Assembly (NCBI GenBank): GCA_016930015.1
Contig: JAFGHR010000064.1
Span: forward strand, 1 to 64,000
Source: Anaerolineae bacterium
GTDB lineage: Bacteria > Chloroflexota > Anaerolineae > Aggregatilineales > Aggregatilineaceae
DNA length: 64,000 nt
Direction of reading: 5' to 3'
Positions 9,253 through 18,078 of the stretch are shown here, piece by piece; positions within the stretch are counted from its first letter, which is position 1; each line of letters starts with the position of its first letter. Below the pieces are notes generated by a model. The model ran no database searches, was not told where the DNA came from, and saw only the letters and a list, made by a program, of their open reading frames with translations. The position numbers and the translations under genes are program-made.

Positions 9253-9460
9253 AGCCTATCAACTTGCTCGCCATTTGCTTCGCTTGTTCGCACATTAACC
9301 GGTTTTGTATGCAAAAAAACTATAAAAGCCGGAAGCTTGAACAATAAACAAAATATTAAATCTGGTTTTTGGCCAGTCTCAATGTATAATCTAATAATCT
9401 AACCAGGCGTTGTTGTCACAACGTCTTACGATTACATCAATTTCATATAGGGTAAGTCGT

Positions 9461-9508
9461 GCTGACATTGATACCGGCGCACGTTGTGATGTGGGGCACA
9501 ATGTCAGC
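9461..9508. promoter_or_regulatory. Inverted repeat in the divergent kinase/regulator promoter region
   Basis: GCTGACATTG (9461-9470) and CAATGTCAGC (9499-9508) are perfect 10-base arms with a nested TTGTG/CACAA pair in the loop, just before the response regulator start. It could be a regulator-binding site or a leader stem-loop. A TATAAT box lies upstream near 9382. Confidence 0.35.
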
Positions 9509-9536
9509 ATCGCCTTGACATATGCCGGAGAACCCT

Positions 9537-10211
9537 GTGGCCCCTGTGCGACTTCTCATTGCTGACGACCACGCGGTCGTTCGCGCTGGACTGCGCGCCT
9601 TATTGGAACAACAACCCGACTTCGCCGTTGTTGCCGAAGCCGAAAGTGGTATCGAAGCTGTTCGCCAAGCTGTTGCCCACCAACCCGATATTGTCGTGAT
9701 GGATATCCGGATGCCGGGGGGCCTGTCGGGCATTGAAGCCTGCGAACAGATTATGGATCAACTACCGCAGACCAAAGTCATCATCCTGACGTCGTATGCC
9801 GAAGACGAGCTGGTCATGGACGCGGTGCGAGCCGGTTCTGTGGGCTATGTGCTCAAACGAGTAGGCAGCAGCGATCTGGTCGATGCGATTCGCACCGTCA
9901 GCCATGGTGATGCCCTGATCGATCCTACCATGACCAAAGCCTTACTCGAAGAAGTCCGGCAGGCCGCCAAGGTGAAAGAAGCCTCCGCCTTTTCTGAACT
10001 CACGCCCCAGGAAATGCGAATCCTGGCCTTGATGGTCGAAGGTCTGACCAACCGCGAGATCGCGGCCCAGTTGTTTCTAGGTGAAGGCACGGTGCGCAAC
10101 TATGTTGGTAATATCCTGAGTAAGCTCCAGGTGTCCAATCGCGCCGAAGCCGCCGTTTTTGCCGTAAAAAACCACATCGAGCGGCATTTGCCCGGCGACG
10201 ATGATCACTAA
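9537..10211 (+). CDS. NarL/LuxR-family response regulator
   Basis: Two-component transcription regulator. The receiver domain carries the acidic pair in LLIADDHAVVRAGL and the phospho-acceptor Asp in VVMDIRMPGG; the C-terminal LuxR-type HTH reads LTPQEMRILALMVEGLTNRE followed by GTVRNYVGNILSKL. I chose GTG 9537 because GGAG lies 6 bases upstream; ATG 9522, five codons earlier, has no clear RBS. It is divergent from the GAF/HisKA_3 kinase and the two almost certainly form one system. Targets are unknown. Confidence 0.92.
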   Translation: MAPVRLLIADDHAVVRAGLRALLEQQPDFAVVAEAESGIEAVRQAVAHQPDIVVMDIRMPGGLSGIEACEQIMDQLPQTKVIILTSYAEDELVMDAVRAGSVGYVLKRVGSSDLVDAIRTVSHGDALIDPTMTKALLEEVRQAAKVKEASAFSELTPQEMRILALMVEGLTNREIAAQLFLGEGTVRNYVGNILSKLQVSNRAEAAVFAVKNHIERHLPGDDDH

Positions 10212-10230
10212 CACCGAGTGGTCATACCCA

Positions 10231-10653
10231 TCAGTGATCCGGCCCGGCACGTTTTGTTACCCAACGCAGCACGACCAACACAAACCAACCGGTAACGGTC
10301 GTTCCGCCCGCCAGCACATACAGCTTAGCGCCTGCCGTTAAACCAACAATCGCCACAAACCAGATCGAGGCGGCGGTAGTCAGTTCGTGCACTTCCGTTT
10401 TGCGGCGAATGATGACGCCTGCTCCCAGAAAACCGACTCCGGTGATCACATTGGCGGTCAGGCGTGAGGCCGTATCGTCATCATAGAGCAGGGCGGCCAT
10501 GGACATGACCAATGCTGCTCCCATGCCGATAAGCATATGTGTCCGGATGCCAGCGGGACTATGCCGCCACTCGCGGTCCAACCCGATGATGCCGGACAAA
10601 ACGGCGGCCACTATCACCGGAATCAGGGCCTCAAACTGTGCCTGTGCGCTCAT
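10231..10653 (-). CDS. MgtC/SapB-family membrane protein
   Basis: A 140-residue integral membrane protein with about four hydrophobic helices. The family signature is visible: GLDREWRHSPAGIRTHMLIG near the N-terminus and NVITGVGFLGAGVIIRR in the middle. MgtC-like proteins are linked to growth at low magnesium and to modulation of membrane ATPases; they are not Mg2+ transporters themselves. The gene is convergent with the response regulator (19-base gap). A minus-strand promoter candidate and a terminator hairpin lie upstream. Confidence 0.88.
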   Translation of the reverse strand: MSAQAQFEALIPVIVAAVLSGIIGLDREWRHSPAGIRTHMLIGMGAALVMSMAALLYDDDTASRLTANVITGVGFLGAGVIIRRKTEVHELTTAASIWFVAIVGLTAGAKLYVLAGGTTVTGWFVLVVLRWVTKRAGPDH

Positions 10654-10695
10654 GATTCACCACCAACACACCTTCCCCGTTTAAGCGTCCCACAG

Positions 10696-10724
10696 TCTAT
10701 ATAATTCTTAATGTGCGTCGTAAA
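10696..10724 (-). promoter_or_regulatory. Promoter candidate for mgtC-like gene
   Basis: On the minus strand TTTACG and TATAGA are separated by 17 bases (4/6 matches each), about 40 bases before the mgtC-like start. Confidence 0.35.
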
Positions 10725-10733
10725 CCCTGTTCC

Positions 10734-10759
10734 AAAAAACGGCAGACTACTCCCTGCCG
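10734..10759 (-). terminator. Rho-independent terminator or attenuator, minus strand
   Basis: CGGCAG/CTGCCG (10740-10745 and 10754-10759) is followed on the minus strand by six T. It lies about 100 bases beyond the terminator of the AAA ATPase gene and just upstream of the mgtC promoter candidate. Confidence 0.55.
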
Positions 10760-10852
10760 GATACCTCCTATTGTGGGTACGAGTATAAACGCCGCATCCC
10801 TCCAGTGGATAGTGCAAAACATCATCGTCATGCTTGGCGATTGGCACACCCT

Positions 10853-10888
10853 AAAAACCAAGCGACCCGCCATATCGGGGTCGCTTGG
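10853..10888 (-). terminator. Rho-independent terminator of the AAA ATPase gene
   Basis: CCAAGCGACCC (10858-10868) pairs perfectly with GGGTCGCTTGG (10878-10888), followed on the minus strand by five T. It sits 28 bases after the ATPase stop codon. Confidence 0.8.
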
Positions 10889-10915
10889 ATCAAGGCTGGC
10901 TGGAATGTGGCGGGA

Positions 10916-12253
10916 TCAATCGTCGAGCCGCTCCTCTTCAATATAGGCATCCGGCGATTCGATTTCTTCCAGATCGCCGAATCCGTTTCCGCCAGACGAT
11001 CCAAAACCGATCTGGCGGCGCGGCAGCAGATCATCGCCGGTATTCATCTGGTTCGTGAGGCTGAACACAGATTGTTGCAGCGTTTCCAGGTCAACGGTGC
11101 GGCGCTGGTTGTGTGCGGCTAACATACGGGCGTGCAGCGCGATCTCGCGTACAAATGCCCCAGTCTGGCCGACCAGGGATGGCACCATGTCGATATGTTC
11201 TTCGTGCCACTGCGGCCCCATATAGTGCTGTAACATCTGGCGGGCGAGGTCTTCATCCGGGATCGGCGGGATCACAAAAATGCGGTCCATACGGCCTGGC
11301 CGCTTGGAAATCCGTTCGTCGATCACTTCTGGATAATTGGTGGTCGCCAGCAGCAGCGCCCCACGCGCATTATTGGGCGACTCCAGCCCGTCGAGCACAT
11401 TCAGGATACGCGCTTTGTCGTCTTTGCGTAAATAAACGTCGATTTCTTCAACGATAAGCAGCACCGGATACCCCGCGTTGGCGACAACATTTAAGGCGTG
11501 GTGAATTTTGTGGAACGATGCCCCGTCGTCGTCTGCCCCGGATACGTACACCACGACACGGCTTCTGCGTAATGCGCGTTTAGCCATCGCCGCACACAGC
11601 ATCGTTTTCCCCGTTCCCGGCGGCCCGACTAACAGCAGTTTTCGGAACGGAGCCAGGTTCAGTTCCTGGTAGATGGGCACGCCATCTTTAAAGAACGCCT
11701 CCATGTCGGAATGCAGGTCCTCTTTGATGTGCGCCGGTAAAATGACCTCGTTCCATTCCACGGTCGGCTTAAAATAGGCATTTGTGCCACCGATGATGTA
11801 CACATCCTGGCGGCGGCTGGGACGGCGCACGGCCTCGTTACACAGCGTTTCAAAGTTCACCCAGGCATCAAGATGTTCAGGGGGAACCAGCGCGATCGCG
11901 ATAATATTGGGATCGTCATCACGATAGTATGAACTGACATACACTATCTCAAAATCACCGTCCGGGTGTTCAAAACTGAACACAAATGCCCCGACCGTCT
12001 CACCCAGCATGGCTTTGCGGCCCGGCACCACGTATTCACTGATCGAGATCACCAGCTCACACGGAATTTGTACCACGCCGGTATAATACGTTTTGTTTTT
12101 CAGGCGGCGGCGCGGCTTAACGCGTGACTGTGCAAGCTGGTTTCCACAGCTTTCGGCTGCCCACAGCAGTTGATACTCCCGATCGGCATATCGCTGCTTC
12201 CATTCGGTGTCTGCCCACACCGCCAGACGCTCGTACCGCATTTTTGAATCCAT
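10916..12253 (-). CDS. AAA+ family ATPase
   Basis: ATP-driven remodelling protein of unknown substrate, 445 residues from ATG 12253. This start has AGGAA about 5 bases upstream; the frame extends to 12313 but without an RBS. The N-terminal 190 residues match nothing I recognise. The AAA module has Walker A GPPGTGKT (210-217), Walker B LLIVEEID (265-272), sensor-1 ATTN (303-306) and RPGRMDR with a candidate arginine finger, then a helical lid. Walker B has Glu-Glu rather than Asp-Glu. The acidic C-terminal tail ends in EEERLDD. The layout recalls Bcs1- or CDC48-like single-AAA proteins. It has its own terminator and appears monocistronic. Confidence 0.88.
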   Translation of the reverse strand: MDSKMRYERLAVWADTEWKQRYADREYQLLWAAESCGNQLAQSRVKPRRRLKNKTYYTGVVQIPCELVISISEYVVPGRKAMLGETVGAFVFSFEHPDGDFEIVYVSSYYRDDDPNIIAIALVPPEHLDAWVNFETLCNEAVRRPSRRQDVYIIGGTNAYFKPTVEWNEVILPAHIKEDLHSDMEAFFKDGVPIYQELNLAPFRKLLLVGPPGTGKTMLCAAMAKRALRRSRVVVYVSGADDDGASFHKIHHALNVVANAGYPVLLIVEEIDVYLRKDDKARILNVLDGLESPNNARGALLLATTNYPEVIDERISKRPGRMDRIFVIPPIPDEDLARQMLQHYMGPQWHEEHIDMVPSLVGQTGAFVREIALHARMLAAHNQRRTVDLETLQQSVFSLTNQMNTGDDLLPRRQIGFGSSGGNGFGDLEEIESPDAYIEEERLDD

Positions 12254-12586
12254 CGTGTTTCCTGTACCCGCCCCATACTTCCTACCGTCTCGTTGTAACG
12301 ACGATTCTCGCACGTCTTAATTCCTCATCGTTTTTCTTTATTGATTGTAACATGCAACATGCCAAATAACAGCCCTCCGCAGGTCTCACGCAGGGTCAAC
12401 ATAAGCTAATCGCTCACGGTTTTCGCCAACGCCCACGCTCTGAACACGCCTGCTCGCCTGGGGCGGTTGACAACTCTGTCCCTGCACGACTATAGTCGTA
12501 TCAACGATTGTTGCATGTAAATTGATTATAAAATGAGTTTTTTACCAAATTACTTATTATAAAGATGCCGCAGAAAGAGTTGATCC
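12254..12586. other. Divergent intergenic region between AAA ATPase and GNAT genes
   Basis: About 333 AT-rich non-coding bases. The perfect 12-base palindrome CGACTATAGTCG lies at 12487-12498, and ACATGCAA/TTGCATGT occurs as distant inverted copies near 12351 and 12511. These could be shared operator sites. No convincing promoter pair or small ORF was seen. Confidence 0.5.
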
Positions 12587-13522
12587 GTGTCTCCTCCCGC
12601 CGACACGCTGCCCCATCACATACGTCCACTGGTTCCCTACGACCAGGATATCGTGTGCAAAATCGACCGTGATGCGTTTGAAACTCACCGGCGCAGCCAG
12701 CACCAGAGCGCGCGCCCGCTGCGTCTGCGAACCCCCGAAAACATCCGAACGGCCATTTTGCGCGAGCAGCCCGGAATCGTGATCGAGTCACCCCCCGGCA
12801 GGCCGGTGGGGTACTGCTTTACTCACATATGGGGTAAGGTTGGCTGGCTGGGGACGCTGGGAATTGCTCCCCCCTATCAAGGGTTAGGGCTGGGCCGCGC
12901 GGTGATCGCGGCAGGGCTGGACCTGCTACGCGAAGCCGGATGTGAGACGCTAACCCTGGAAACCATGCCCGAAAGCGGCAAAAACCTGGCCCTCTATACC
13001 CTGCTGGGACTTGATGCGTACCGGCTAACGGTGCTGTGCCAGGGCACGCCCAAAAGCGCCGCCCAAACACGCTTTGAGATATGGGAAGATGACAGCGCGA
13101 TCCGCGATGTCGCGTCACAACTGGTGCCCGGTCTTGATCCCACGCCTGCCGCTGTCTGGCTCAAAAAAGAAGGGGCCGGTGAGACTCTGATCTGGTACGA
13201 ACATCACACTCCGATCGCGTTCGCGATCCTGCGCACCATTCCACGCCGCCAGCAGGGCTTGTTGACGTATATCACGGTCGAAGTGGCCGCGTGCGTGCCC
13301 GAAGCGGCGCACCGCTGGCCGCATATCCTGAACGAGATACAAACATACGCGCGCAGCTTATCCAAGTTGGGCGTGGTCCTGCCGGTCAACACCAACCAGG
13401 CCGCGCTGCTGCGCCAGGTGCTCGGTTATGGGATGCACATCGTCCATACACGGGTGCGCATGACACACGGCGCGATGCTGGGCAGCCAGGACGCGATCCT
13501 GATGCTCACGCTGGCGATGTAG
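12587..13522 (+). CDS. GNAT-family N-acetyltransferase with C-terminal GNAT-like half
   Basis: Probably transfers an acetyl group from acetyl-CoA to an unknown amine. The first half (to about residue 150) has the acetyl-CoA motif LGIAPPYQGLGLGRAVIAAG followed by ETLTLETMPESGKNLALYTLLG. The second half (about 160-311) looks like a degenerate second acyltransferase fold without a clear CoA loop, so the 311-residue protein is about twice the single-domain size. The start codon is GTG with a weak RBS. It is convergent with the second PucR gene. Confidence 0.8.
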   Translation: MSPPADTLPHHIRPLVPYDQDIVCKIDRDAFETHRRSQHQSARPLRLRTPENIRTAILREQPGIVIESPPGRPVGYCFTHIWGKVGWLGTLGIAPPYQGLGLGRAVIAAGLDLLREAGCETLTLETMPESGKNLALYTLLGLDAYRLTVLCQGTPKSAAQTRFEIWEDDSAIRDVASQLVPGLDPTPAAVWLKKEGAGETLIWYEHHTPIAFAILRTIPRRQQGLLTYITVEVAACVPEAAHRWPHILNEIQTYARSLSKLGVVLPVNTNQAALLRQVLGYGMHIVHTRVRMTHGAMLGSQDAILMLTLAM

Positions 13523-13600
13523 TCGCGGCTGTGTTTTTATCAGCAGGACCATAAACAGACGGCACCCCTTTTATGACTCAGGCCCACATGACACAAACAA

Positions 13601-13618
13601 GGGCGGTGATCACCGCCC
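13601..13618. terminator. Palindromic stem-loop between convergent genes
   Basis: GGGCGGTGATCACCGCCC is a perfect 18-base palindrome between the GNAT and PucR stop codons. T-runs on either side are weak, so it may act as a moderate bidirectional terminator. Confidence 0.5.
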
Positions 13619-13672
13619 TGCATGCGTATCTATTTTGTTGACGCTCATAGTTGGTAAAAGCGCCGTACCTGC

Positions 13673-15334
13673 TTAAATCTCGATGCCGGTCTCTTCCGAC
13701 AGCAGCATACGCTGCACTTTTAGCGCCAGGTGCAGGTTTAAGCGCACGTTCGGATCATCCATGTCAAGCTCGATGATCTCGGTGATACGGCTCAGGCGAT
13801 ACACCAGTGTGTTACGGTGAATGTTTAGCACGTGCGCCGTGCGTGCCATGTTGCCGTTGTTGGCAAAATAAGCGCTGAGCGTTTGCAGCAAATCGGTGTG
13901 ATGCTGCTCGTCGTAGTCACACAAGGGTGACAGCCAATGTTCGCAGAAACCTGATAGAATGGTGGGATCGCTGACGTTTAACAGCAGTTCGTACAGGCTC
14001 AAGTCGCCAAAAAACGCGACTTGTGAGTCGTCCCACAACTGCTCGGAGAGAGTCAGCGCGCGTTCGGCTTCCTTGAAGGATTCACGCAGCTTTGACAATC
14101 CCTGGACCGGGCGGCCAACTCCCGCGGTCACGTCACCATCGGGTGCGGCCTGGTCTAATACGGCGTGCAGCATATCGACGATCTGCTTGAGCCGCTGCGT
14201 TTGCTGCGGTTCGTCCAATGGGAACAACAGCACCGCCCGGTCAACGTACCGGCCACAGGGGGCCTGGATGCGGCGCTGGTGCAGCTCACCTTTGATGAGC
14301 TTAACCATGCGTTCGGGCGAAAATGCACCGCCGCTGCGCTCGCCGTTCGGCACCCAGTGGAATAATACCACCGCGTACCACAGCCCCGGCTGGTACCCGT
14401 CTTTTTCGGCACGCAGCGACAGCAGCGCATCATCCGCCGCCGGCATACCCAGCCACTCTGTGATCCAATCACGCGCGGGTGCCACGCGCTCAACAGTCAC
14501 ATCCGAGGCGCGTTGACGCACGATCTCGCGTGTGAACACGGGCGCGCAATATTCCAACGCCAGCAGATCAAATTCATTAGGGGACTTACCGGCGCTGAGC
14601 ACCGACACGTACCCTAATAACCGGCTTTCATGAATCAGTGGGGTAGTCAGGCCCGCCGGGCTTTCGATAACCTGCCAATCGTCTTCATAAAATGTGCGAT
14701 CTTCCAGATCGAACCGGCGCACAAATTCGGTTCCCCCGGCTAACGCCATGTGGACATCCCAGTCTTGGCCGCGAGACGCCGGTAACCCACGACTCAACAC
14801 GTTCCCGTGGCGGTCATAGATCACAACCGGGTGATCCAGCATACGCGCGATGGCGTTAAGCATGGTGGTCAGGCCGCGATAACTGGCGGCATGACGCTGT
14901 AATGTCTGCTGAAGCTCGAAGGCCCGCTGGGTTAGCTGAGCTTCATAGTTCGTGAAGAGGCGGTTGACGGCCCGCTCTACCTGCGGCAGTACGGCGCGAT
15001 CGGGCAGGGCAATAAGCGGGAAATGGTGTGCTCTGGCAGCTTGATGCGCCCGTGGCGTGAGCGTACCACGTACCGCCAAGGCACTGGCTCCGGTTTTGGC
15101 TAGTTCCTTGATCAAGGCTTCTAGCGACAGCGGTTTTTGATGGCCCACCAGCGTACTTACGGAAACGATCACCAGTTCGCCGTTTTCTACATCTGCCACA
15201 TAAGGCGGTTGGGCGCGCAGTTGGCGTGCCCAGCGAACAGGCGTGTCCAGTTTTCCAGCAACCAGGCGACTTCCGATTGGCAAAGCCAATTTGAGCAGTG
15301 TTTGGATATCTATTGAAGTCGAAGTGGCGTTCAT
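13673..15334 (-). CDS. PucR-family transcriptional regulator (second copy)
   Basis: Paralogue of the regulator at 6195-7847 with the same architecture in 553 residues. The N-terminal PucR domain begins LLKLALPIGSRLVAGKL, the middle is a degenerate GGDEF-like region (about 290-420), and the C-terminal PucR HTH reads NMARTAHVLNIHRNTLVYRL. Effector and targets are unknown. A perfect inverted repeat 150 bases upstream is a candidate operator. The nucleoside-salvage train at 26-43 kb makes purine or pyrimidine control attractive, but no shared operator was found. Confidence 0.88.
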   Translation of the reverse strand: MNATSTSIDIQTLLKLALPIGSRLVAGKLDTPVRWARQLRAQPPYVADVENGELVIVSVSTLVGHQKPLSLEALIKELAKTGASALAVRGTLTPRAHQAARAHHFPLIALPDRAVLPQVERAVNRLFTNYEAQLTQRAFELQQTLQRHAASYRGLTTMLNAIARMLDHPVVIYDRHGNVLSRGLPASRGQDWDVHMALAGGTEFVRRFDLEDRTFYEDDWQVIESPAGLTTPLIHESRLLGYVSVLSAGKSPNEFDLLALEYCAPVFTREIVRQRASDVTVERVAPARDWITEWLGMPAADDALLSLRAEKDGYQPGLWYAVVLFHWVPNGERSGGAFSPERMVKLIKGELHQRRIQAPCGRYVDRAVLLFPLDEPQQTQRLKQIVDMLHAVLDQAAPDGDVTAGVGRPVQGLSKLRESFKEAERALTLSEQLWDDSQVAFFGDLSLYELLLNVSDPTILSGFCEHWLSPLCDYDEQHHTDLLQTLSAYFANNGNMARTAHVLNIHRNTLVYRLSRITEIIELDMDDPNVRLNLHLALKVQRMLLSEETGIEI

Positions 15335-15807
15335 CGAATTTTCTCCCCCCAGGCGGTGTACACGGACATGATTATGTGCTGGTGTGCCATGTAATCAACC
15401 TACCGCAACTGGACACCTAACATTTTACGAGGTGTGGTCCGGTGTGTCTTCAGGCATGTTTTATGAGATTCTGACGAAGACCTTTGTGCAAAGTGCACAA
15501 AATGATGCGCTTTTATTGGATGGGATGAGATATTCTTAAGAAGAAGTAAAGGTTAGGCAATCACTTGTGAAAATCCGCTTAATATGATAAACATCGACCG
15601 CCAACTGCGCCACCAGCATACCAAACGCCCATATTCATAAAATTCGAACATGCACGATCCCCTTGTTCTGCTATAATACAATTAAGCATTTAATAATGTT
15701 TATGAACACCGTAAATGGTCTGGTGGATGTTGATTCACCTGAGCTAGCCCAACCGGCCCCATTATGTTGTTATACGTTCGCGGATAAAATTACTGGTAAC
15801 ACGGCTG
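15335..15807. other. Intergenic region upstream of PucR and a receiver-only regulator
   Basis: A 473-base non-coding stretch between divergent genes. It contains TTGTGCA-AAG-TGCACAA (15484-15500), the palindrome TTCTTAAGAA near 15533, and a TATAAT box at 15672-15677 oriented toward the response regulator. No coding sequence was recognised. Confidence 0.5.
15484..15500. promoter_or_regulatory. Candidate operator, perfect 7-3-7 inverted repeat
   Basis: TTGTGCA-AAG-TGCACAA lies about 150 bases upstream of the PucR start. Its size and symmetry suit a dimeric HTH regulator, possibly PucR itself. Confidence 0.4.
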
Positions 15808-16179
15808 ATGTATCATTTATTGATCGCCGAAGACGAACCGATTTTTCGCCAGTTCACTGCGATGGCGCTGGAAATGGAAGGGTATCATATCCGTGCTGTG
15901 GGCAGTGGTAAAGATGCGCTTAACGCCCTTCGCGAAGAACTTCCCGACCTCCTGATCCTCGACGTGAGTATGCCTGATATGAGCGGGTGGGATGTGATCA
16001 CCCATGTCCACGACGATCCCGCCCTATCGCACACGCCTATTCTGCTGCTGACCGCTAATGCAGACGAAGATACACAGCGCCGTGCCCTGGCTGAAAAGCT
16101 GAACGGTGTCTTGATCAAGCCCGTCAGCATACACGAACTGCTCAACACTGTGCAGCATACGCTTGAAAATCGCACCTAG
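15808..16179 (+). CDS. Receiver-domain-only response regulator
   Basis: A 123-residue single receiver domain with no output domain. The acidic cluster is AEDEP (8-12), the phospho-acceptor Asp52 lies in LLILDVSMPDMSGW, and the switch Thr and Lys appear in LLLTANAD and LIKPVS. Such proteins act by binding partners or as phosphorelay intermediates. No kinase is adjacent. The start has a weak RBS; ATG 15808 fits the domain start. A similar receiver-only protein is encoded at 17588-17965. Confidence 0.9.
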   Translation: MYHLLIAEDEPIFRQFTAMALEMEGYHIRAVGSGKDALNALREELPDLLILDVSMPDMSGWDVITHVHDDPALSHTPILLLTANADEDTQRRALAEKLNGVLIKPVSIHELLNTVQHTLENRT

Positions 16180-16218
16180 ATCACGTGCCAACGTGTATCG
16201 AACGTCGGCCAAACGTCT

Positions 16219-16296
16219 TGGACAACCTGCTGATCCCCTCGTTATAATACGCCCTACGATATACTGGCAGTTGTGTCAGTCTGACAATTTTGTCAG
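16219..16296 (+). promoter_or_regulatory. Promoter and operator-like repeats before the membrane TPR gene
   Basis: TTGGAC (16219-16224) and TATAAT (16243-16248) are 18 bases apart and form a plausible promoter. Downstream lie the 11-base palindrome GTCAGTCTGAC (16275-16285) and a further half-site TGTCAG (16291-16296), well placed for repression of the leader. Confidence 0.4.
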
Positions 16297-16317
16297 TTGG
16301 AAAACGGATATCAGGCT

Positions 16318-17559
16318 ATGGATCAGAATCATATCGACCCCACCGGGCACACGTCACAACCCGGCGAGCCAACCACCAACCGGCCCGCCGATGAATCCGC
16401 CGCTGACTCACCTGCCGGGCAAGCCGGTATCCCGGATACCAAACCCAAAGCCCCAGCCGGACTGCGCGACGCGATCCAGGCGCAGCAGGAAACAACCGGG
16501 CCGGGCACGCCACCGCCAGCCGAAACGCCGATCGCCGCCCCTGGGATCATCGCGCCGCCGGAATCGCTCCACCAGCGGTTGGCTGCCGAAGAACCGCCCA
16601 TCACTATCCTGGACGATACCGCCGAGCGCTCGCCAACCCGTCCGCGACGGCCATCCCCGCCCCCGGTGCTGGCCGCCGTCGTGATAGTGGGCACGCTGTG
16701 TATGTGTTTGATGTTGGTCACGCTGGCCGGGGTAGCCGGGTATCGTGATGGCCTGGCGACCAACGACGCCAAGATCACCCAGACCCTGGCAACCGGGATC
16801 GCGGAACAGTACGCGACAGGCGTCGCCGACCTGGACAATGGTTATGCAGAGTTGGCCGCCGCCCGGTTTGAATGGATTGTCGAAACCATCCAGGCGCCAA
16901 CCGAATACGCACGTGACAGCGCCGCCCGGCTGGCGATGGCCCGCACGATTGCCGCGTATACACCCACACCCTACCCGACAACAACATTCACTCCAAGCCC
17001 ATCGCCGTCGCCCACAGTGATACCTGCTGCCCCGGCTGCCGGCTCGCTCACGCCGTCGCCCGGCGAATCCACCCCCAGTGGACCCACTGCTCCCGGTGGA
17101 CCTGACCCGGCAGACCTGTATGAACAGGCATCAACCGCGATGCGTGTCGCGCACTACGAAGAAGCGATCGAGTGGTTGGAATCACTGATGGCCCTGGCGC
17201 CTGCCTATCGCGCCGAGGAAACCAAAGCCATGTACATGGAAGCCCTGGTGACGCAGGGGCGCATTTACCTGCGCGGGCAAAACCAGGACGGGGAAGACCG
17301 GCTGGCGCGGGGTGTGCTGCTGATCTACAAGGCGGATGAAATTGGCAAGGTCGAGCCGCCTGAACTGCTAGGTGAGGCGATTTTTGTGGAGATGTATATC
17401 AACGCGCGTAGTTATGTCAACGGGGGAAATTACGAAGCCGCCGTGCCGGTTTTGCAGGAATTGTGCAGCATGAACTGCGGTTGGAGCTATCCCAGCGTCA
17501 ACGGTGTCAGCGTGCGTGATCTGCTCGATCAGGCACAATCTGGCGGCGGCCCATCGTAG
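16318..17559 (+). CDS. Single-pass membrane protein with Pro-rich N-terminus and TPR-like C-terminus
   Basis: No specific family recognised. From ATG 16318 the protein has about 413 residues: a Pro/Ala/Thr-rich, probably cytoplasmic segment (1-115), one TM helix (about 118-140, VLAAVVIVGTLCMCLMLVTL), an extracytoplasmic helical part, a Thr/Pro/Ser-rich stalk (about 215-265) and a C-terminal helical repeat region (DLYEQASTAMRVAHYEEAIE) that looks like TPR. This suggests a membrane-anchored scaffold exposed outside. A TTG start at 16297 is possible but has no RBS. Confidence 0.75.
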   Translation: MDQNHIDPTGHTSQPGEPTTNRPADESAADSPAGQAGIPDTKPKAPAGLRDAIQAQQETTGPGTPPPAETPIAAPGIIAPPESLHQRLAAEEPPITILDDTAERSPTRPRRPSPPPVLAAVVIVGTLCMCLMLVTLAGVAGYRDGLATNDAKITQTLATGIAEQYATGVADLDNGYAELAAARFEWIVETIQAPTEYARDSAARLAMARTIAAYTPTPYPTTTFTPSPSPSPTVIPAAPAAGSLTPSPGESTPSGPTAPGGPDPADLYEQASTAMRVAHYEEAIEWLESLMALAPAYRAEETKAMYMEALVTQGRIYLRGQNQDGEDRLARGVLLIYKADEIGKVEPPELLGEAIFVEMYINARSYVNGGNYEAAVPVLQELCSMNCGWSYPSVNGVSVRDLLDQAQSGGGPS

Positions 17560-17587
17560 TCGATCAACATCGGTGCTACAACTACCC

Positions 17588-17965
17588 CTATTGATAATGG
17601 TGGCTGTCCAGCAGCGTTTCGACAGCGTCCAGGAAATCTTGCGGCATGATCGGTTTGGATACCCAGAGGTCGATCCCCAATTCTTCGATCTCCGGGACCA
17701 TGTTGGGGCGAGCTGTCAGGATCATGACTTTCATACTATCCAGGTGAGGCATACTGCGTACGTGCTGAAGCACTTCATGCCCTGACACTTCGGGCATTGC
17801 CAGATCAAGAATCAGCAAATCAGGTACTTCTTGCTCCAGAATGTTGAGCGCTGCCACGCCGCCACTCGCCTGGAGTGTCTCACAATCCAGGCGCTCCACC
17901 AACCCAGAAAACAGCCGGAGCAACCCTGGTTCATCGTCTACAATCAAGACCAGCGGAATAGACAC
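17588..17965 (-). CDS. Receiver-domain-only response regulator
   Basis: A 125-residue receiver domain: acidic DDEP (10-13), phospho-acceptor Asp54 in LLILDLAMPEVSGHE, switch Thr in MILTARP and Lys in WVSKPIMP. There is no output domain and no kinase beside it. It is convergent with the membrane TPR gene, which separates it from the other receiver-only protein. Confidence 0.9.
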   Translation of the reverse strand: MSIPLVLIVDDEPGLLRLFSGLVERLDCETLQASGGVAALNILEQEVPDLLILDLAMPEVSGHEVLQHVRSMPHLDSMKVMILTARPNMVPEIEELGIDLWVSKPIMPQDFLDAVETLLDSHHYQ

Positions 17966-18078
17966 GATCTATCACTTTCTCCCCACGACGCACACATCTA
18001 ATGATACCTCTTGCTCCTTTATTTGACTAGCGTATTATGGTCGGAGAATTTCTGCTTATTTTTGACATAATAGACCAA

